NCBI RefSeq assembly: GCF_000349205.1
Contig: NZ_APHR01000031.1
Span: forward strand, 17 to 33,605
Source of the DNA: Methylophaga lonarensis MPL
GTDB lineage: Bacteria > Pseudomonadota > Gammaproteobacteria > Nitrosococcales > Methylophagaceae
DNA length: 33,589 nucleotides
Reading direction: 5' to 3'
The translations under genes and the position numbers were made by a program. This document shows, in pieces, positions 1 to 8,772 of the stretch. The notes under the pieces are model-generated. The model made no database searches, was not told the origin of the DNA, and worked only from the letters and a program-made list of their open reading frames with translations. Positions within the stretch are counted from its first letter, which is position 1; each line of letters starts with the position of its first letter.

Positions 1-333
<333 letters not shown>

Positions 334-341
334 CAAAATAA

Positions 342-650
342 ATGGATGCTTTGATTCTGCTGGTACATATGGCTGTATCAGTGATTTTAGTTGGTTTGAT
401 TCTGATTCAACACGGTAAAGGCGCAGACGCCGGTGCAGCAGCATTGGGCGGTGGTAGTGCTAGCCTGTTTGGCAGCCGTGGCTCTGCGTCTTTTCTAAGT
501 CGCAGCAGCGCCGTTCTGGCCACTGTATTTTTTATTACCAGCCTGACTCTGGCGTATTTTGCCGGTGCAGGTGATCGACCAGATCGAAGCATCACAGAGT
601 CTGTGACGATTGAAGAAACAGCTCCAGCTGATTTGCCTGAATTTCCTTGA
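342..650 (+). CDS. secG: Preprotein translocase subunit SecG
   Basis: This 102-residue protein is the SecG subunit of the SecYEG translocon in the inner membrane. Two hydrophobic helices (about residues 3-23 and 55-75) flank the conserved loop with IQHGKGADAGAA and a glycine/serine-rich stretch with FGSRGSASFLSR, the family signature. The C-terminal tail is acidic and proline-rich. Spacing from tpiA is 8 bases, so the two are probably co-transcribed. No strong Shine-Dalgarno sequence is visible before the ATG. A tRNA-Leu gene follows directly. Confidence 0.96.
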   Translation: MDALILLVHMAVSVILVGLILIQHGKGADAGAAALGGGSASLFGSRGSASFLSRSSAVLATVFFITSLTLAYFAGAGDRPDRSITESVTIEETAPADLPEFP

Positions 651-667
651 TAAAATCTTAAGTAATT

Positions 668-752
668 GCCGACGTGGTGAAATTGGTAGACACGCTATCT
701 TGAGGGGGTAGTGCCTTATGGTGTGCCGGTTCGACTCCGGCCGTCGGCACCA
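668..752 (+). tRNA. tRNA-Leu (anticodon GAG)
   Basis: Acceptor strands GCCGACG (668-674) and CGTCGGC (742-748) pair fully, followed by discriminator A749 and an encoded CCA (750-752). The anticodon stem CTATC/GGTAG encloses the loop TTGAGGG, placing the GAG anticodon at 702-704, which reads CUC/CUU leucine codons. A variable arm of class II type lies after the anticodon stem, and the T-arm holds GGTTCGACTCC. The position after secG is a known arrangement in proteobacteria. Confidence 0.97.
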
Positions 753-758
753 AAATAT

Positions 759-793
759 AAACCCGCCCTGTTTTTTCAGGGCGGGTTTTTTTT
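759..793 (+). terminator. Rho-independent terminator after tRNA-Leu
   Basis: A perfect 12-bp stem (759-770 with 777-788; core ACCCGCCCTG / CAGGGCGGGT) with a six-T loop runs into a T tract. It ends the tpiA-secG-tRNA transcript. Confidence 0.93.
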
Positions 794-832
794 ATGCATG
801 AAAAACAGACAAATAGGACATGACAAAAAATT

Positions 833-841
833 TGCTATAGT
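833..841 (+). promoter_or_regulatory. Possible extended -10 promoter for the GGDEF-EAL gene
   Basis: TGCTATAGT reads as TGn plus a TATAGT hexamer (836-841), an extended -10 element. No matching -35 hexamer is visible at 16-18 bp. It lies 40 bases after the terminator and about 100 bases before the start at 940, so a leader of roughly 90 bases is implied. That leader holds a hairpin (852-886). The call rests on pattern only. Confidence 0.35.
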
Positions 842-939
842 GCATGGGTATTTGAGCCGCTAATACGGGTGGCTATCAAAGCTCAACAGGCACTGGAGTT
901 TGTTGCCACTGATTCGCTGAAATCGATCTGGACTCAACA

Positions 940-2913
940 ATGTTCACCACCCTTAAACGATTGCTTGAGGATAAATACACAAAAATCAGCGCGACCGCTT
1001 TTGCCGGGGCTTTGAGAATTGCACTGCTTTACGGCGTCTTCGCCAGTCTTTGGATAATTTATTCGGACAGGCTGTTGGTGATGATAGCTGGCGATGACAT
1101 TGCCAGGCTGGCCATGATGCAGACATGGAAAGGACTGTTTTTTGTCAGCATCACCATGCTGCTTGTTTTCTGCTTGGTCAAGCAGCTACTGAATGCTAAA
1201 AATCGCCTGATTACTCAGATTAGAGATAAGCAGCAACGAGTTGACTTGATTCTCAATGCCGCACCATCTGGCATCCAGGAATGCAGTGTGACAGGTGTGA
1301 TTGGCTACGCAAATGAAACACACCATCAACTACTCGGCTATCCCCCGGGTTCTCTTGTGGGCAGGGAAGTGTGGGACTTTATTGCTGACCAGGATGGATT
1401 GCATGCGCTCAGGGCCAAATTCAAATTGGCTATTGCTGAGCAACCAATTCCACGGCCGTTTGAAGTAGATATCCGTAACCAGCAAGGTGAACGACTCACG
1501 GTGGGTTTGACCTGGGATTACACACGTGATCAACAAGGTGCTGTGAGCGGCTTTATTTGCGTGGTGTCTGATGTGACTGAGCGCAAGCATCAGGAAGAAA
1601 AAATTCTCGAGTTGGCGCTATACGACAGTCTTACCAAACTTCCCAATCGTTTCCTTTCGCTCGATAGAATCAATCAGTTGGTGTTGGAAACAGGGCGGCG
1701 CGAGCAAGTGATAGCGGTGTTGTTTCTTGATTTGGATAACTTCAAAAAGGTCAACGATTCATTTGGCCATGAGGCCGGCGACAAATTACTGGTGGAGGTA
1801 GCCAATCGACTGCAGCAGTGTCTTCGAGAGGCTGACACCGTGGGCAGGTTGGGCGGTGATGAGTTCATTATTCTGCTCAGTGGGCTCAGGCAATACACCG
1901 ATGTGACGCATATCGTTGAAACGGTGTTGAATGCGATTCGAGAGCCATTTGTGGTTGAGGGTTGTGAATTACAGCTGAGTGCCAGTATTGGGATTGCGCT
2001 TTATCCTGATGACGCCGATTCAGCTTCCGAATTGTTACGCAATGCAGATATGGCCATGTTTCATGCCAAACAGGCAGGCAAGAACAACTTCGTTTATTTC
2101 ACCGCTGAGATGAATGATCAGGCTGCACGCAGAATGCTGATTGAACAGCATTTGCAAAATGCTTTGGAAAAAAATGAGCTGCACTTGCAGTTTCAACCTC
2201 AGGTTGATCTGACAAATAATCGCATGATAGGTGCTGAGGCACTGTTACGCTGGCAATCCAGATCGCTGGGTTCTGTGTTACCTGATGAGTTTATTCAGGT
2301 TGCTGAACAGACAGGCTTGATCATTGAGATTGGCCGTTTTGTGATTGATAACGCGTTGATGCATGCTGCAAAGTTTCAGCAAATCAAGCCGGAGTTTCGG
2401 CTGGCGCTGAATTTGTCACCTTCACAGTTCCGGGATCGTGGGCTGACTGGTTTCATTAAATCATGCATCGAACGCTATCAGCTGGCACCCGGAACACTGG
2501 AATTCGAACTTACCGAGGGCGTGCTATTGACCGCCAGCACTGAGGTTATCGGTTTGCTCAAGGAGTTGAGTCAGATAGGGGTTCGCATTGCCATGGATGA
2601 CTTCGGAACAGGCTATTCATCGCTGAGCTATCTGCGTCGCTATCCATTTTCGGTCTTGAAAATCGATCGTAGTTTCATTGCGGACATGACCTGGGATAAA
2701 GCGGATCTGGAGTTGGTAAATGCCATTGTCGCCATGGCCCACAGCCTCGGACTTCAAGTCATTGCCGAAGGGGTTGAAAGTCGCTCACAGCTACGGCAGT
2801 TGCGGCAGATTGGTTGTGATGCGGCGCAAGGTTATTTATTTAGCAAAGCGGTTGATGCTGAAAAACTGTCAAAACTGATGGTTCAAGCTGAAATGATGCT
2901 CACGGAAGTTTAG
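940..2913 (+). CDS. Membrane PAS-GGDEF-EAL cyclic-di-GMP turnover protein
   Basis: The 657-residue protein has two N-terminal membrane helices (about 23-45 and 64-84), a PAS domain (about 98-215), a GGDEF diguanylate cyclase domain (about 222-388) and an EAL phosphodiesterase domain (about 400-650). The cyclase motif GGDEF (305-309) is intact, with the inhibitory RxxD site just upstream (R296, D299). The EAL domain keeps EAL (433-435), N491, E523, the DDFGTGYSS loop (D553, D554), K574 and the EGVE motif (610-613). Both c-di-GMP synthesis and hydrolysis are therefore possible on sequence; which dominates cannot be told. The PAS domain or membrane part would supply the input signal. The stop overlaps that of the convergent histidine kinase by 3 bases. 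Confidence 0.95.
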   Translation: MFTTLKRLLEDKYTKISATAFAGALRIALLYGVFASLWIIYSDRLLVMIAGDDIARLAMMQTWKGLFFVSITMLLVFCLVKQLLNAKNRLITQIRDKQQRVDLILNAAPSGIQECSVTGVIGYANETHHQLLGYPPGSLVGREVWDFIADQDGLHALRAKFKLAIAEQPIPRPFEVDIRNQQGERLTVGLTWDYTRDQQGAVSGFICVVSDVTERKHQEEKILELALYDSLTKLPNRFLSLDRINQLVLETGRREQVIAVLFLDLDNFKKVNDSFGHEAGDKLLVEVANRLQQCLREADTVGRLGGDEFIILLSGLRQYTDVTHIVETVLNAIREPFVVEGCELQLSASIGIALYPDDADSASELLRNADMAMFHAKQAGKNNFVYFTAEMNDQAARRMLIEQHLQNALEKNELHLQFQPQVDLTNNRMIGAEALLRWQSRSLGSVLPDEFIQVAEQTGLIIEIGRFVIDNALMHAAKFQQIKPEFRLALNLSPSQFRDRGLTGFIKSCIERYQLAPGTLEFELTEGVLLTASTEVIGLLKELSQIGVRIAMDDFGTGYSSLSYLRRYPFSVLKIDRSFIADMTWDKADLELVNAIVAMAHSLGLQVIAEGVESRSQLRQLRQIGCDAAQGYLFSKAVDAEKLSKLMVQAEMMLTEV

Positions 2914-5108
2914 TCGCTGTCAGTTTGATGTCCGCTTGGCTGACAAGCGGAAAGCATTACCCAAAAGGTCGACCCCTCTCCCAATCGGCTTGAAAAGCCT
3001 AATTCACCGCCCATCAGCTTGACCAGTTCAGCGCTGATGGCAAGACCAATGCCGGTACCCTCAATCTTGCTGTTTGTTTTGTCGAGGCGGTTAAAAGGTT
3101 CAAAAATCCGCTTTTGCATTTTCTCACTGATACCATCACCGCTGTCTTGCACTGATATCCTGACCTTGCCATCTGGTTGAGTTGTCACCCTGAGGGTGAT
3201 TGTTCCGCCAGGACGGTTGTATTTACAGGCGTTGGAAAGCAGATTGAGTAACACTTGCTTGAGTTTTGTGTAATCAGCATAGACATGACAATCATCAGCG
3301 ACATCAATTTCAGTAGTAAAACTTAGTCCCAGCGTTTGAATCTGCACATTCAGCATTGGATACAGGCTTCCCAGCAGTTCTTGTGGGCTGACAGCCTCGA
3401 GTGACAGTAACATTCTGCCACTCTCGATACGAGCCAGATCCAGCACGTCGTTAATCAGTGCCAGCAGATGTTCACCGGCATCATGAATCATCTCAACAGA
3501 TTCACGCTGATTAGCATCAAGCTTGTCCATTTTCAATAATTGAGAGAAACCAATAATCGCATTCAGCGGGGTTCTGAGTTCATGACTCATCTTGGCCAGA
3601 AAATCACTTTTTGCCTGATTGGCTTCTTCCGCAGCCTCCTTGGCGGCAATGAGTGCTTGTTGATAGCTGTGACGTTCTGATATGTCACGAATCACGCCGA
3701 TGAAATATTTTTGATGACTAAAAGTCATCGGCGTGACGTTAAGCTCGATGGGAAACAAGTGTCCGTCTTTATGACAACCTTGCAAGCTACGGACTTTGTG
3801 AATGATTTTACGCTCATGAATTTCCGAGTGGCGCACGTAATGATCGTGTTCCACGCGCTCATCAGGTGGCAGCAATATTGAGACATTATTGCCGATCAAC
3901 TCATCGCTGGCGTATCCAAACAATCGAGTAATGGCTGGGTTTGTCATGACAATCATGCCGCGATTGTCGATAGTCACAAAGCCATCGTCAGTTTGATTGA
4001 TAATGGCGTCACGTTGATGCAACGAGGACATCTGGTGTTGATGTTTGCGTCGATAAAAAAACAGGGCAATCAAGGTAATGGCAATCACAAACACGATGCT
4101 GATGGTCACGCTAAGCAATATCGAGCGATAGAGTTGATAGACTTCAGCCGCCTCGGTTTCTGTGACAACGCCCATGCCTAATGAGTTATCCCAACGCCAC
4201 GCACCAATAACATCAACACCTCGATAATCACGGTAGCCCTGCAAGTTGATGCCAGACTGGCCCTGACTCAGGGAGACAGCCATTTCGGTGAGCGCATTCT
4301 GTGCATCTGTGTCAGCCCACTTCGGATCATTGACCACAAGGTTCAGTGCTGCGTGTGGCTGCCGAGGATTCAGCAAACCACTATTACGAAGTTGTTGATC
4401 ATATTTGCTGGCCGTTAACAGAAGCCCATCGCTATTAATAGCGTAGGTGTGACCTGTTTTACCGATTTGATTGTGATGAAAGGCAGGTAGAAATATCAGA
4501 TCAGGATCCAGTTCAAAACTTAACAGAGCCACTGTTCTGCCATGTTCATCACGCACAGGAGACAGAATCATCATCGTGGCTATGTTTTCAGTCAGCCGGC
4601 CACGCTTGTCTGGCCAGGGCCTTCCGGATTTGAATGGTGGCGTGACTACTGTTCTGCCATGCCATGCCTGACTCAGTAGATTGTCGGGTAAGCGAATTCT
4701 TGCCTGTCTTCTGACATCGTGCCCCGGGCGTGACAATATGACGTTGCCATGGCGATCAATCAAGCGATAGTCGCGATAGTTTTCGATACCGCTGACAGCC
4801 GATAAACTGGCTTGAGCGTTGCTGATCTGCGTCTTGCTGTCTGAAGATTGCTGATTGCTGGCAGCCAACGCAGCGGCCTGGATCAATGGATTTTCTGCCC
4901 AGTAACGGGCGAGGGTTTGATGTTTTTCCAGCGATTGCCGGGCCTGATGTATCGAGGCTTCCAGTGTAGCGACCAGACGATCTTCAACATCGGTTTGAAT
5001 CAGCTTGAACAGATAGGTCGCAGCAATGCTTGCGCAAGTAATTGCTGCAACAATGACAAGTACCGCAAGCCCTGCGGGACTGCCAAAAAATCTGAACAGT
5101 TTCTTCAT
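2910..5108 (-). CDS. Membrane sensor histidine kinase (sensory extracytoplasmic domain, PAS, HisKA, HATPase)
   Basis: A 732-residue sensor kinase. Order: membrane helix (about 12-34), large extracytoplasmic Cache-like region (about 40-325), second helix (about 328-351), PAS domain (about 362-480), HisKA with SHELRTPLNAI and phospho-acceptor H509, then HATPase_c with N box NLLSNACKYN (N626), G1 DSGDG (655-659), F box FEPFNR and G2 GTGIGLA (684-690). It has no receiver or Hpt domain, and no response regulator gene adjoins it, so its partner is elsewhere. I chose the ATG at 5108 because it directly precedes a basic stretch and the first helix. A TTG at 5204 would add 32 residues without an obvious function or ribosome site. 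The signal sensed is unknown. Confidence 0.92.
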   Translation of the reverse strand: MKKLFRFFGSPAGLAVLVIVAAITCASIAATYLFKLIQTDVEDRLVATLEASIHQARQSLEKHQTLARYWAENPLIQAAALAASNQQSSDSKTQISNAQASLSAVSGIENYRDYRLIDRHGNVILSRPGHDVRRQARIRLPDNLLSQAWHGRTVVTPPFKSGRPWPDKRGRLTENIATMMILSPVRDEHGRTVALLSFELDPDLIFLPAFHHNQIGKTGHTYAINSDGLLLTASKYDQQLRNSGLLNPRQPHAALNLVVNDPKWADTDAQNALTEMAVSLSQGQSGINLQGYRDYRGVDVIGAWRWDNSLGMGVVTETEAAEVYQLYRSILLSVTISIVFVIAITLIALFFYRRKHQHQMSSLHQRDAIINQTDDGFVTIDNRGMIVMTNPAITRLFGYASDELIGNNVSILLPPDERVEHDHYVRHSEIHERKIIHKVRSLQGCHKDGHLFPIELNVTPMTFSHQKYFIGVIRDISERHSYQQALIAAKEAAEEANQAKSDFLAKMSHELRTPLNAIIGFSQLLKMDKLDANQRESVEMIHDAGEHLLALINDVLDLARIESGRMLLSLEAVSPQELLGSLYPMLNVQIQTLGLSFTTEIDVADDCHVYADYTKLKQVLLNLLSNACKYNRPGGTITLRVTTQPDGKVRISVQDSGDGISEKMQKRIFEPFNRLDKTNSKIEGTGIGLAISAELVKLMGGELGFSSRLGEGSTFWVMLSACQPSGHQTDSD

Positions 5109-5420
5109 GATGAGAAATCCGAAAGCACTCAGCCTGAGCAGAATGGTGGGTGTCTGTACCGGCTCGGGAGTGATGGCGTGTGTGCCACATGCGGGTAAAA
5201 ACAAATAAGTGAAATTTTCCCATATTTCATATGGCTATGTCGATTGGCATCATAGGGCCGTGTTGTGCGAAATAATCTGAAAATAAGCTGTATTGCGCCT
5301 TCTATTTAATGGCCTGAGCGTGTACCATCAACCGCTGTGGACGATGAACTGTTCTGGTGCATCCGACTCCATTGATGAAACTTAAATTTCTAACTTCTTG
5401 AAAGGCTGGCAGGAACGGAC
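5109..5420. other. Intergenic region between divergent kinase gene and nuoA
   Basis: These 312 bases must hold the promoter for the nuo operon (+) and probably that of the sensor kinase (-). I found no convincing -35/-10 pair: TTGTGC at 5263 lacks a -10 hexamer at proper spacing. A perfect palindrome, CCATAT-TTC-ATATGG, lies at 5220-5234 and could be an operator. An in-frame TTG at 5204 allows an N-terminal extension of the kinase, but I judge it unused. AGGA at 5411-5414 is the ribosome site for nuoA. Confidence 0.5.
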
Positions 5421-5777
5421 ATGCTGGAGAGTTATCTCCCCATTCTGTTGTTTATCATTCTGGGCACTGCGTTTGGTGTTGTGCCGTTATTAGCCGGTTA
5501 TATTCTGGGGCCTCGCCGACCCGATGAAGAAAAGCGCTCAGCCTACGAATGCGGCTTTGAGCCTTTCGAAGACACTCACGGCAAGTTTGATGTCCGCTAC
5601 TATCTGGTAGCTATTCTGTTCATCATTTTCGATCTGGAAATCGCATTTCTCTTCCCCTGGGCTATTGTGCTGGATGAAATTGGCGTGTTTGGCCTGCTGG
5701 CGATGTTCCTGTTTCTAGGCATTCTGGTGGTTGGCTTCATCTATGAATGGAAGAAAGGTGCACTGGAATGGGAATAG
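5421..5777 (+). CDS. nuoA: NADH-quinone oxidoreductase subunit A
   Basis: A 118-residue membrane subunit of complex I with three helices (about 5-27, 60-82, 88-108). Family marks are YECGFEP (42-48) in the first loop and [11 protein letters not shown] (70-80) with the conserved acidic residues D71 and E73. NuoA helps form the quinone-site/membrane-arm junction together with NuoH, J and K. AGGA sits 6 bases before the ATG. It opens the nuo operon and overlaps nuoB by 10 bases. Confidence 0.97.
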   Translation: MLESYLPILLFIILGTAFGVVPLLAGYILGPRRPDEEKRSAYECGFEPFEDTHGKFDVRYYLVAILFIIFDLEIAFLFPWAIVLDEIGVFGLLAMFLFLGILVVGFIYEWKKGALEWE

Positions 5778-6259
5778 AAGGTGTACTTGAAAAAGGGGTG
5801 ATCACCACCAGCGCTGATCAGTTGATTAACTGGGCGCGCACCGGCTCGTTGTGGCCAATGACCTTTGGACTTGCCTGTTGTGCGGTAGAAATGATGCATG
5901 CAGGCGCATCCCGATATGATCTGGATCGCTTTGGCGTGGTGTTTCGTCCCAGCCCGAGACAGTCTGATGTCATGATTGTCGCCGGCACACTGGTCAACAA
6001 AATGGCACCCGCGCTACGCAAAGTCTATGACCAGATGTCAGAACCTCGCTGGGTGATTTCAATGGGATCCTGTGCCAATGGCGGCGGCTACTATCACTAC
6101 TCTTATTCGGTAGTACGTGGCTGTGATCGTATTGTGCCGGTTGATATTTACGTTCCGGGTTGCCCACCGACAGCAGAAGCATTGTTATACGGCATCATTC
6201 AGCTTCAAAAGAAAATACAGCGCACCAGCACTATCGCAAAACCGGCAGGGCAGGGCTAA
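5768..6259 (+). CDS. nuoB: NADH-quinone oxidoreductase subunit B (cluster N2)
   Basis: A 163-residue peripheral-arm subunit carrying the terminal [4Fe-4S] cluster N2 that reduces ubiquinone. The four ligands are all present: the adjacent pair C37-C38 in [10 protein letters not shown]102 in GSCANGGG and C132 in [11 protein letters not shown] start at the ATG at 5768, preceded by AAGGTG at 7 bases; an ATG at 5747 in the same frame would add seven residues inside nuoA and is less likely. It is translationally coupled to nuoA. Confidence 0.97.
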   Translation: MGIEGVLEKGVITTSADQLINWARTGSLWPMTFGLACCAVEMMHAGASRYDLDRFGVVFRPSPRQSDVMIVAGTLVNKMAPALRKVYDQMSEPRWVISMGSCANGGGYYHYSYSVVRGCDRIVPVDIYVPGCPPTAEALLYGIIQLQKKIQRTSTIAKPAGQG

Positions 6260-6265
6260 ACCGGC

Positions 6266-6925
6266 ATGCTGGAGAGTCTCAAATCCAAACTGCATCAGAC
6301 GCTTGAAGCTGCACTGCTTGAGGCAGAACTGGCATGTCAGGAGCTGACACTCTATGTCGATGCGACGCAGATAAAAGAGGTTTGTCTGAAACTGCGGGAC
6401 GAATTTGGCTTTAGTCAGCTAATCGATCTGTGTGCGGTGGATTACGCTGATTACGGTGGCAGCGCTTGGGAAACCACGCAAGCCAGTGAACATGGTTTCA
6501 GTCGGGCCAGTCAGATCGACGAATTTACAGAGAGTGAAACGGGCGGCATGCGCTTTGCCGTTGTTTACCACCTGCTATCAATAGATAAAAATTTACGGTT
6601 ACGACTCAAGGCTAACTTGCCCGCTGAATTGCCGATTATCGACAGTGTGATATCGGTGTGGCGAAGTGCTGACTGGTTTGAGCGGGAAGCTTATGACCTG
6701 TTGGGGATTTTGTTTGATGGTCATCCAGATTTACGCCGTATTCTGACTGATTACGGTTTTGTCGGTCACCCGCTACGTAAGGATTTTCCGTTAACAGGCT
6801 ATGTTGAGATGCGTTACGACCCTGAGCAAAAGCGCGTGATTTACGAGCCTGTCTCGATAGAGCCTCGCATTCTGGTGCCTCGAGTGATTCGTGATGATAA
6901 TCGCTACGCAACAGGTGAAAAATAG
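6266..6925 (+). CDS. nuoC: NADH-quinone oxidoreductase subunit C (30 kDa type)
   Basis: A 219-residue hydrophilic connecting-arm subunit. The 30-kDa signature occupies about residues 139-175: [16 protein letters not shown] followed by [10 protein letters not shown]. It is a separate protein, unlike the NuoCD fusion of enterics and pseudomonads. The gene starts 6 bases after nuoB. An 86-base gap, unusually long for this operon, separates it from nuoD; I see no gene and only a tiny TGCC/GGCA hairpin there. Confidence 0.97.
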   Translation: MLESLKSKLHQTLEAALLEAELACQELTLYVDATQIKEVCLKLRDEFGFSQLIDLCAVDYADYGGSAWETTQASEHGFSRASQIDEFTESETGGMRFAVVYHLLSIDKNLRLRLKANLPAELPIIDSVISVWRSADWFEREAYDLLGILFDGHPDLRRILTDYGFVGHPLRKDFPLTGYVEMRYDPEQKRVIYEPVSIEPRILVPRVIRDDNRYATGEK

Positions 6926-7011
6926 CGTGAACAGCATCGACACAAAACTCCTGCTGAAATGCCGTCAGGCACCTGTGTCACAGTCGCTGTCCGACCGAGG
7001 AATTGACGGTC

Positions 7012-8266
7012 ATGGCTGAAATTAAAAATTACACACTCAATTTCGGTCCACAGCATCCAGCTGCGCATGGCGTGTTGCGCTTGATTCTGGAAATGGATGG
7101 TGAGGTGATCGAACGTGCCGATCCCCATATCGGCCTGCTACATCGTGGCACTGAAAAACTGGCCGAATCCAAACCGTTCAATCAAAGCATTGGCTATATG
7201 GATCGGCTCGACTATGTGTCGATGATGTGTAACGAACACGCCTATGTGATGGCGATTGAAAAGTTAATGGGAATCGAGCCACCGATCCGTGCGCAATACA
7301 TCCGGGTCATGTTTGACGAGATCACGCGCATTCTCAACCATCTGATGTGGCTGGGCGCGCATGGTCTGGATATCGGTGCCATGACCATCTTCCTCTACTG
7401 TTTTCGTGAGCGGGAAGACTTGATGGATTGCTATGTAGGCAGTCTCAGGCGCTCGAATGCATGCCACTTACTATCGTCCCGGTGGTGTTTATCGTGATTT
7501 ACCGGCAAGCATGCCCAAATATCAGGCATCCAAGTGGCACAGCCAAAAAGAAGTTGATCGGAAGAATGCCAATCGACAGGGTTCGATGCTCGACTTTATC
7601 GAGGATTTTTGTCAGCGGTTTCCCAAATGCATCGATGAATATGAAACTCTGCTGACCGATAATCGTATCTGGAAACAACGTACTGTCGGCATCGGCGTCG
7701 TGTCACCAGAACGCGCTTTGCAATTGGGCTTTACCGGGCCGATGCTCAGAGGCAGTGGCATTGAATGGGATCTGCGCAAGAAGCAACCTTACGAAGTATA
7801 TGACCGGCTGGATTTTGATATTCCGGTAGGCACCGAGGGCGATTGTTACGATCGCTATCTGGTCAGGATTGAGGAAATGCGCCAGTCAACGCGTATCGTT
7901 CAGCAATGCATCGACTGGCTGCGGGTGAACCCGGGCCCGGTGATTATCGACAATGCCAAAGTCGCACCGCCAAGTCGTGCGGCCATGAAAGATGATATGG
8001 AAGCACTGATTCATCACTTCAAATTGTTTACCGAAGGCTATTGTGTACCCGAAGGCGAAGTCTACAGCGCGGTAGAACATCCCAAGGGTGAGTTTGGTAT
8101 CTATCTGGTTTCTGATGGCGCCAATAAACCCTATCGGGTCAAGATTCGCGCTCCGGGTTTTGCCCATCTCTCGGCGATGGACGAGATGGCTCGAGGTCAT
8201 ATGCTGGCAGACGTGGTGGCGATCATCGGCACCATGGATGTTGTGTTTGGTGAGATAGATCGATGA
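7012..8266 (+). CDS. nuoD: NADH-quinone oxidoreductase subunit D (49 kDa type), frame broken by a one-base insertion
   Basis: NuoD forms the quinone-binding cavity with NuoB. The first frame (from 7012) runs with [13 protein letters not shown] and [12 protein letters not shown] up to LMDCY, then reads nonsense and stops at 7497. The correct protein continues one frame over with [20 protein letters not shown]. Removing one base in GTAG, most simply T7436, restores [10 protein letters not shown] and gives 417 residues, the normal family length. The later part holds [11 protein letters not shown] and the C-terminal DVVFGEIDR. The start ATG at 7012 follows AGGA by 10 bases; a TTG at 7003 is less likely. 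The stop overlaps nuoE by 4 bases. Because the rest of complex I is intact, a sequencing error is more likely than a true pseudogene. Confidence 0.93.
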
Positions 8267-8772
8267 CCGAAATGCAAGTGACCGGACCAGCAGAACAGTT
8301 GTTTAACGAGCAACTGCGTTATCGTCTTGATAACTGGATCGCCAAATATCCGGTCAACCAAACTCAGTCAGCCCTGATTCCTTGTATGCATCTTATTCAG
8401 GATGCAAATGGTGGCTGGCTCAGCGATGACTTATTAAAAGCGCTGGCGGTGTATCTGGATTTGCCCTTCATCAGCGTGATGGAAGTGGCGACTTTTTACA
8501 CCATGTTTGAACTGTCGCCAGTCGGGCAACACAAAATCAGTGTGTGTACCAATATTTCCTGTCAGCTATGTGGCTCTGAAGCAATTGTTGAACACTTGCA
8601 GCAACGTTTGGGCGTTACGCTGGGCGAGACCACAGCGGATGGCAAGTTCACGTTGAAAGAAGTCGAGTGTCTGGGAGCATGCTGTGGTGCGCCGATGTTG
8701 TTGCTGGACAAGCAATACCACGAATTTCTGACACCGGAAAAAGTAGACGAGCTGCTAGAGGGAATCAAATGA
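8263..8772 (+). CDS. nuoE: NADH-quinone oxidoreductase subunit E (24 kDa type)
   Basis: A 169-residue subunit of the NADH dehydrogenase module that binds the [2Fe-2S] cluster N1a. Ligands are C95 and C100 in [11 protein letters not shown] and C136 and C140 in [11 protein letters not shown]. The ATG overlaps the nuoD stop (ATGA), and its own stop overlaps the nuoF start the same way, so translation of D-E-F is coupled. Confidence 0.97.
   Translation: MTEMQVTGPAEQLFNEQLRYRLDNWIAKYPVNQTQSALIPCMHLIQDANGGWLSDDLLKALAVYLDLPFISVMEVATFYTMFELSPVGQHKISVCTNISCQLCGSEAIVEHLQQRLGVTLGETTADGKFTLKEVECLGACCGAPMLLLDKQYHEFLTPEKVDELLEGIK

Noticed and set aside
794-939. c-di-GMP riboswitch in the leader of the GGDEF-EAL gene
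   Set aside because: Only a simple hairpin is visible; the conserved core sequences of known c-di-GMP riboswitches are not recognisable.
5109-5204. N-terminal extension of the sensor kinase from a TTG codon
   Set aside because: The added 32 residues match no domain, lack a ribosome site, and would push the signal/anchor helix inward; the ATG at 5108 is natural.
668-5420. Genomic island integrated at tRNA-Leu
   Set aside because: No integrase, no direct repeat of the tRNA 3' end (CGTCGGCACCA) before nuoA, and no transposon genes were found; the two signalling genes look ordinary in composition.
7428-7655. Separate small gene in the nuoD region
   Set aside because: It arises from the third frame across nuoD; the conserved NuoD protein explains the region once the one-base insertion is corrected.
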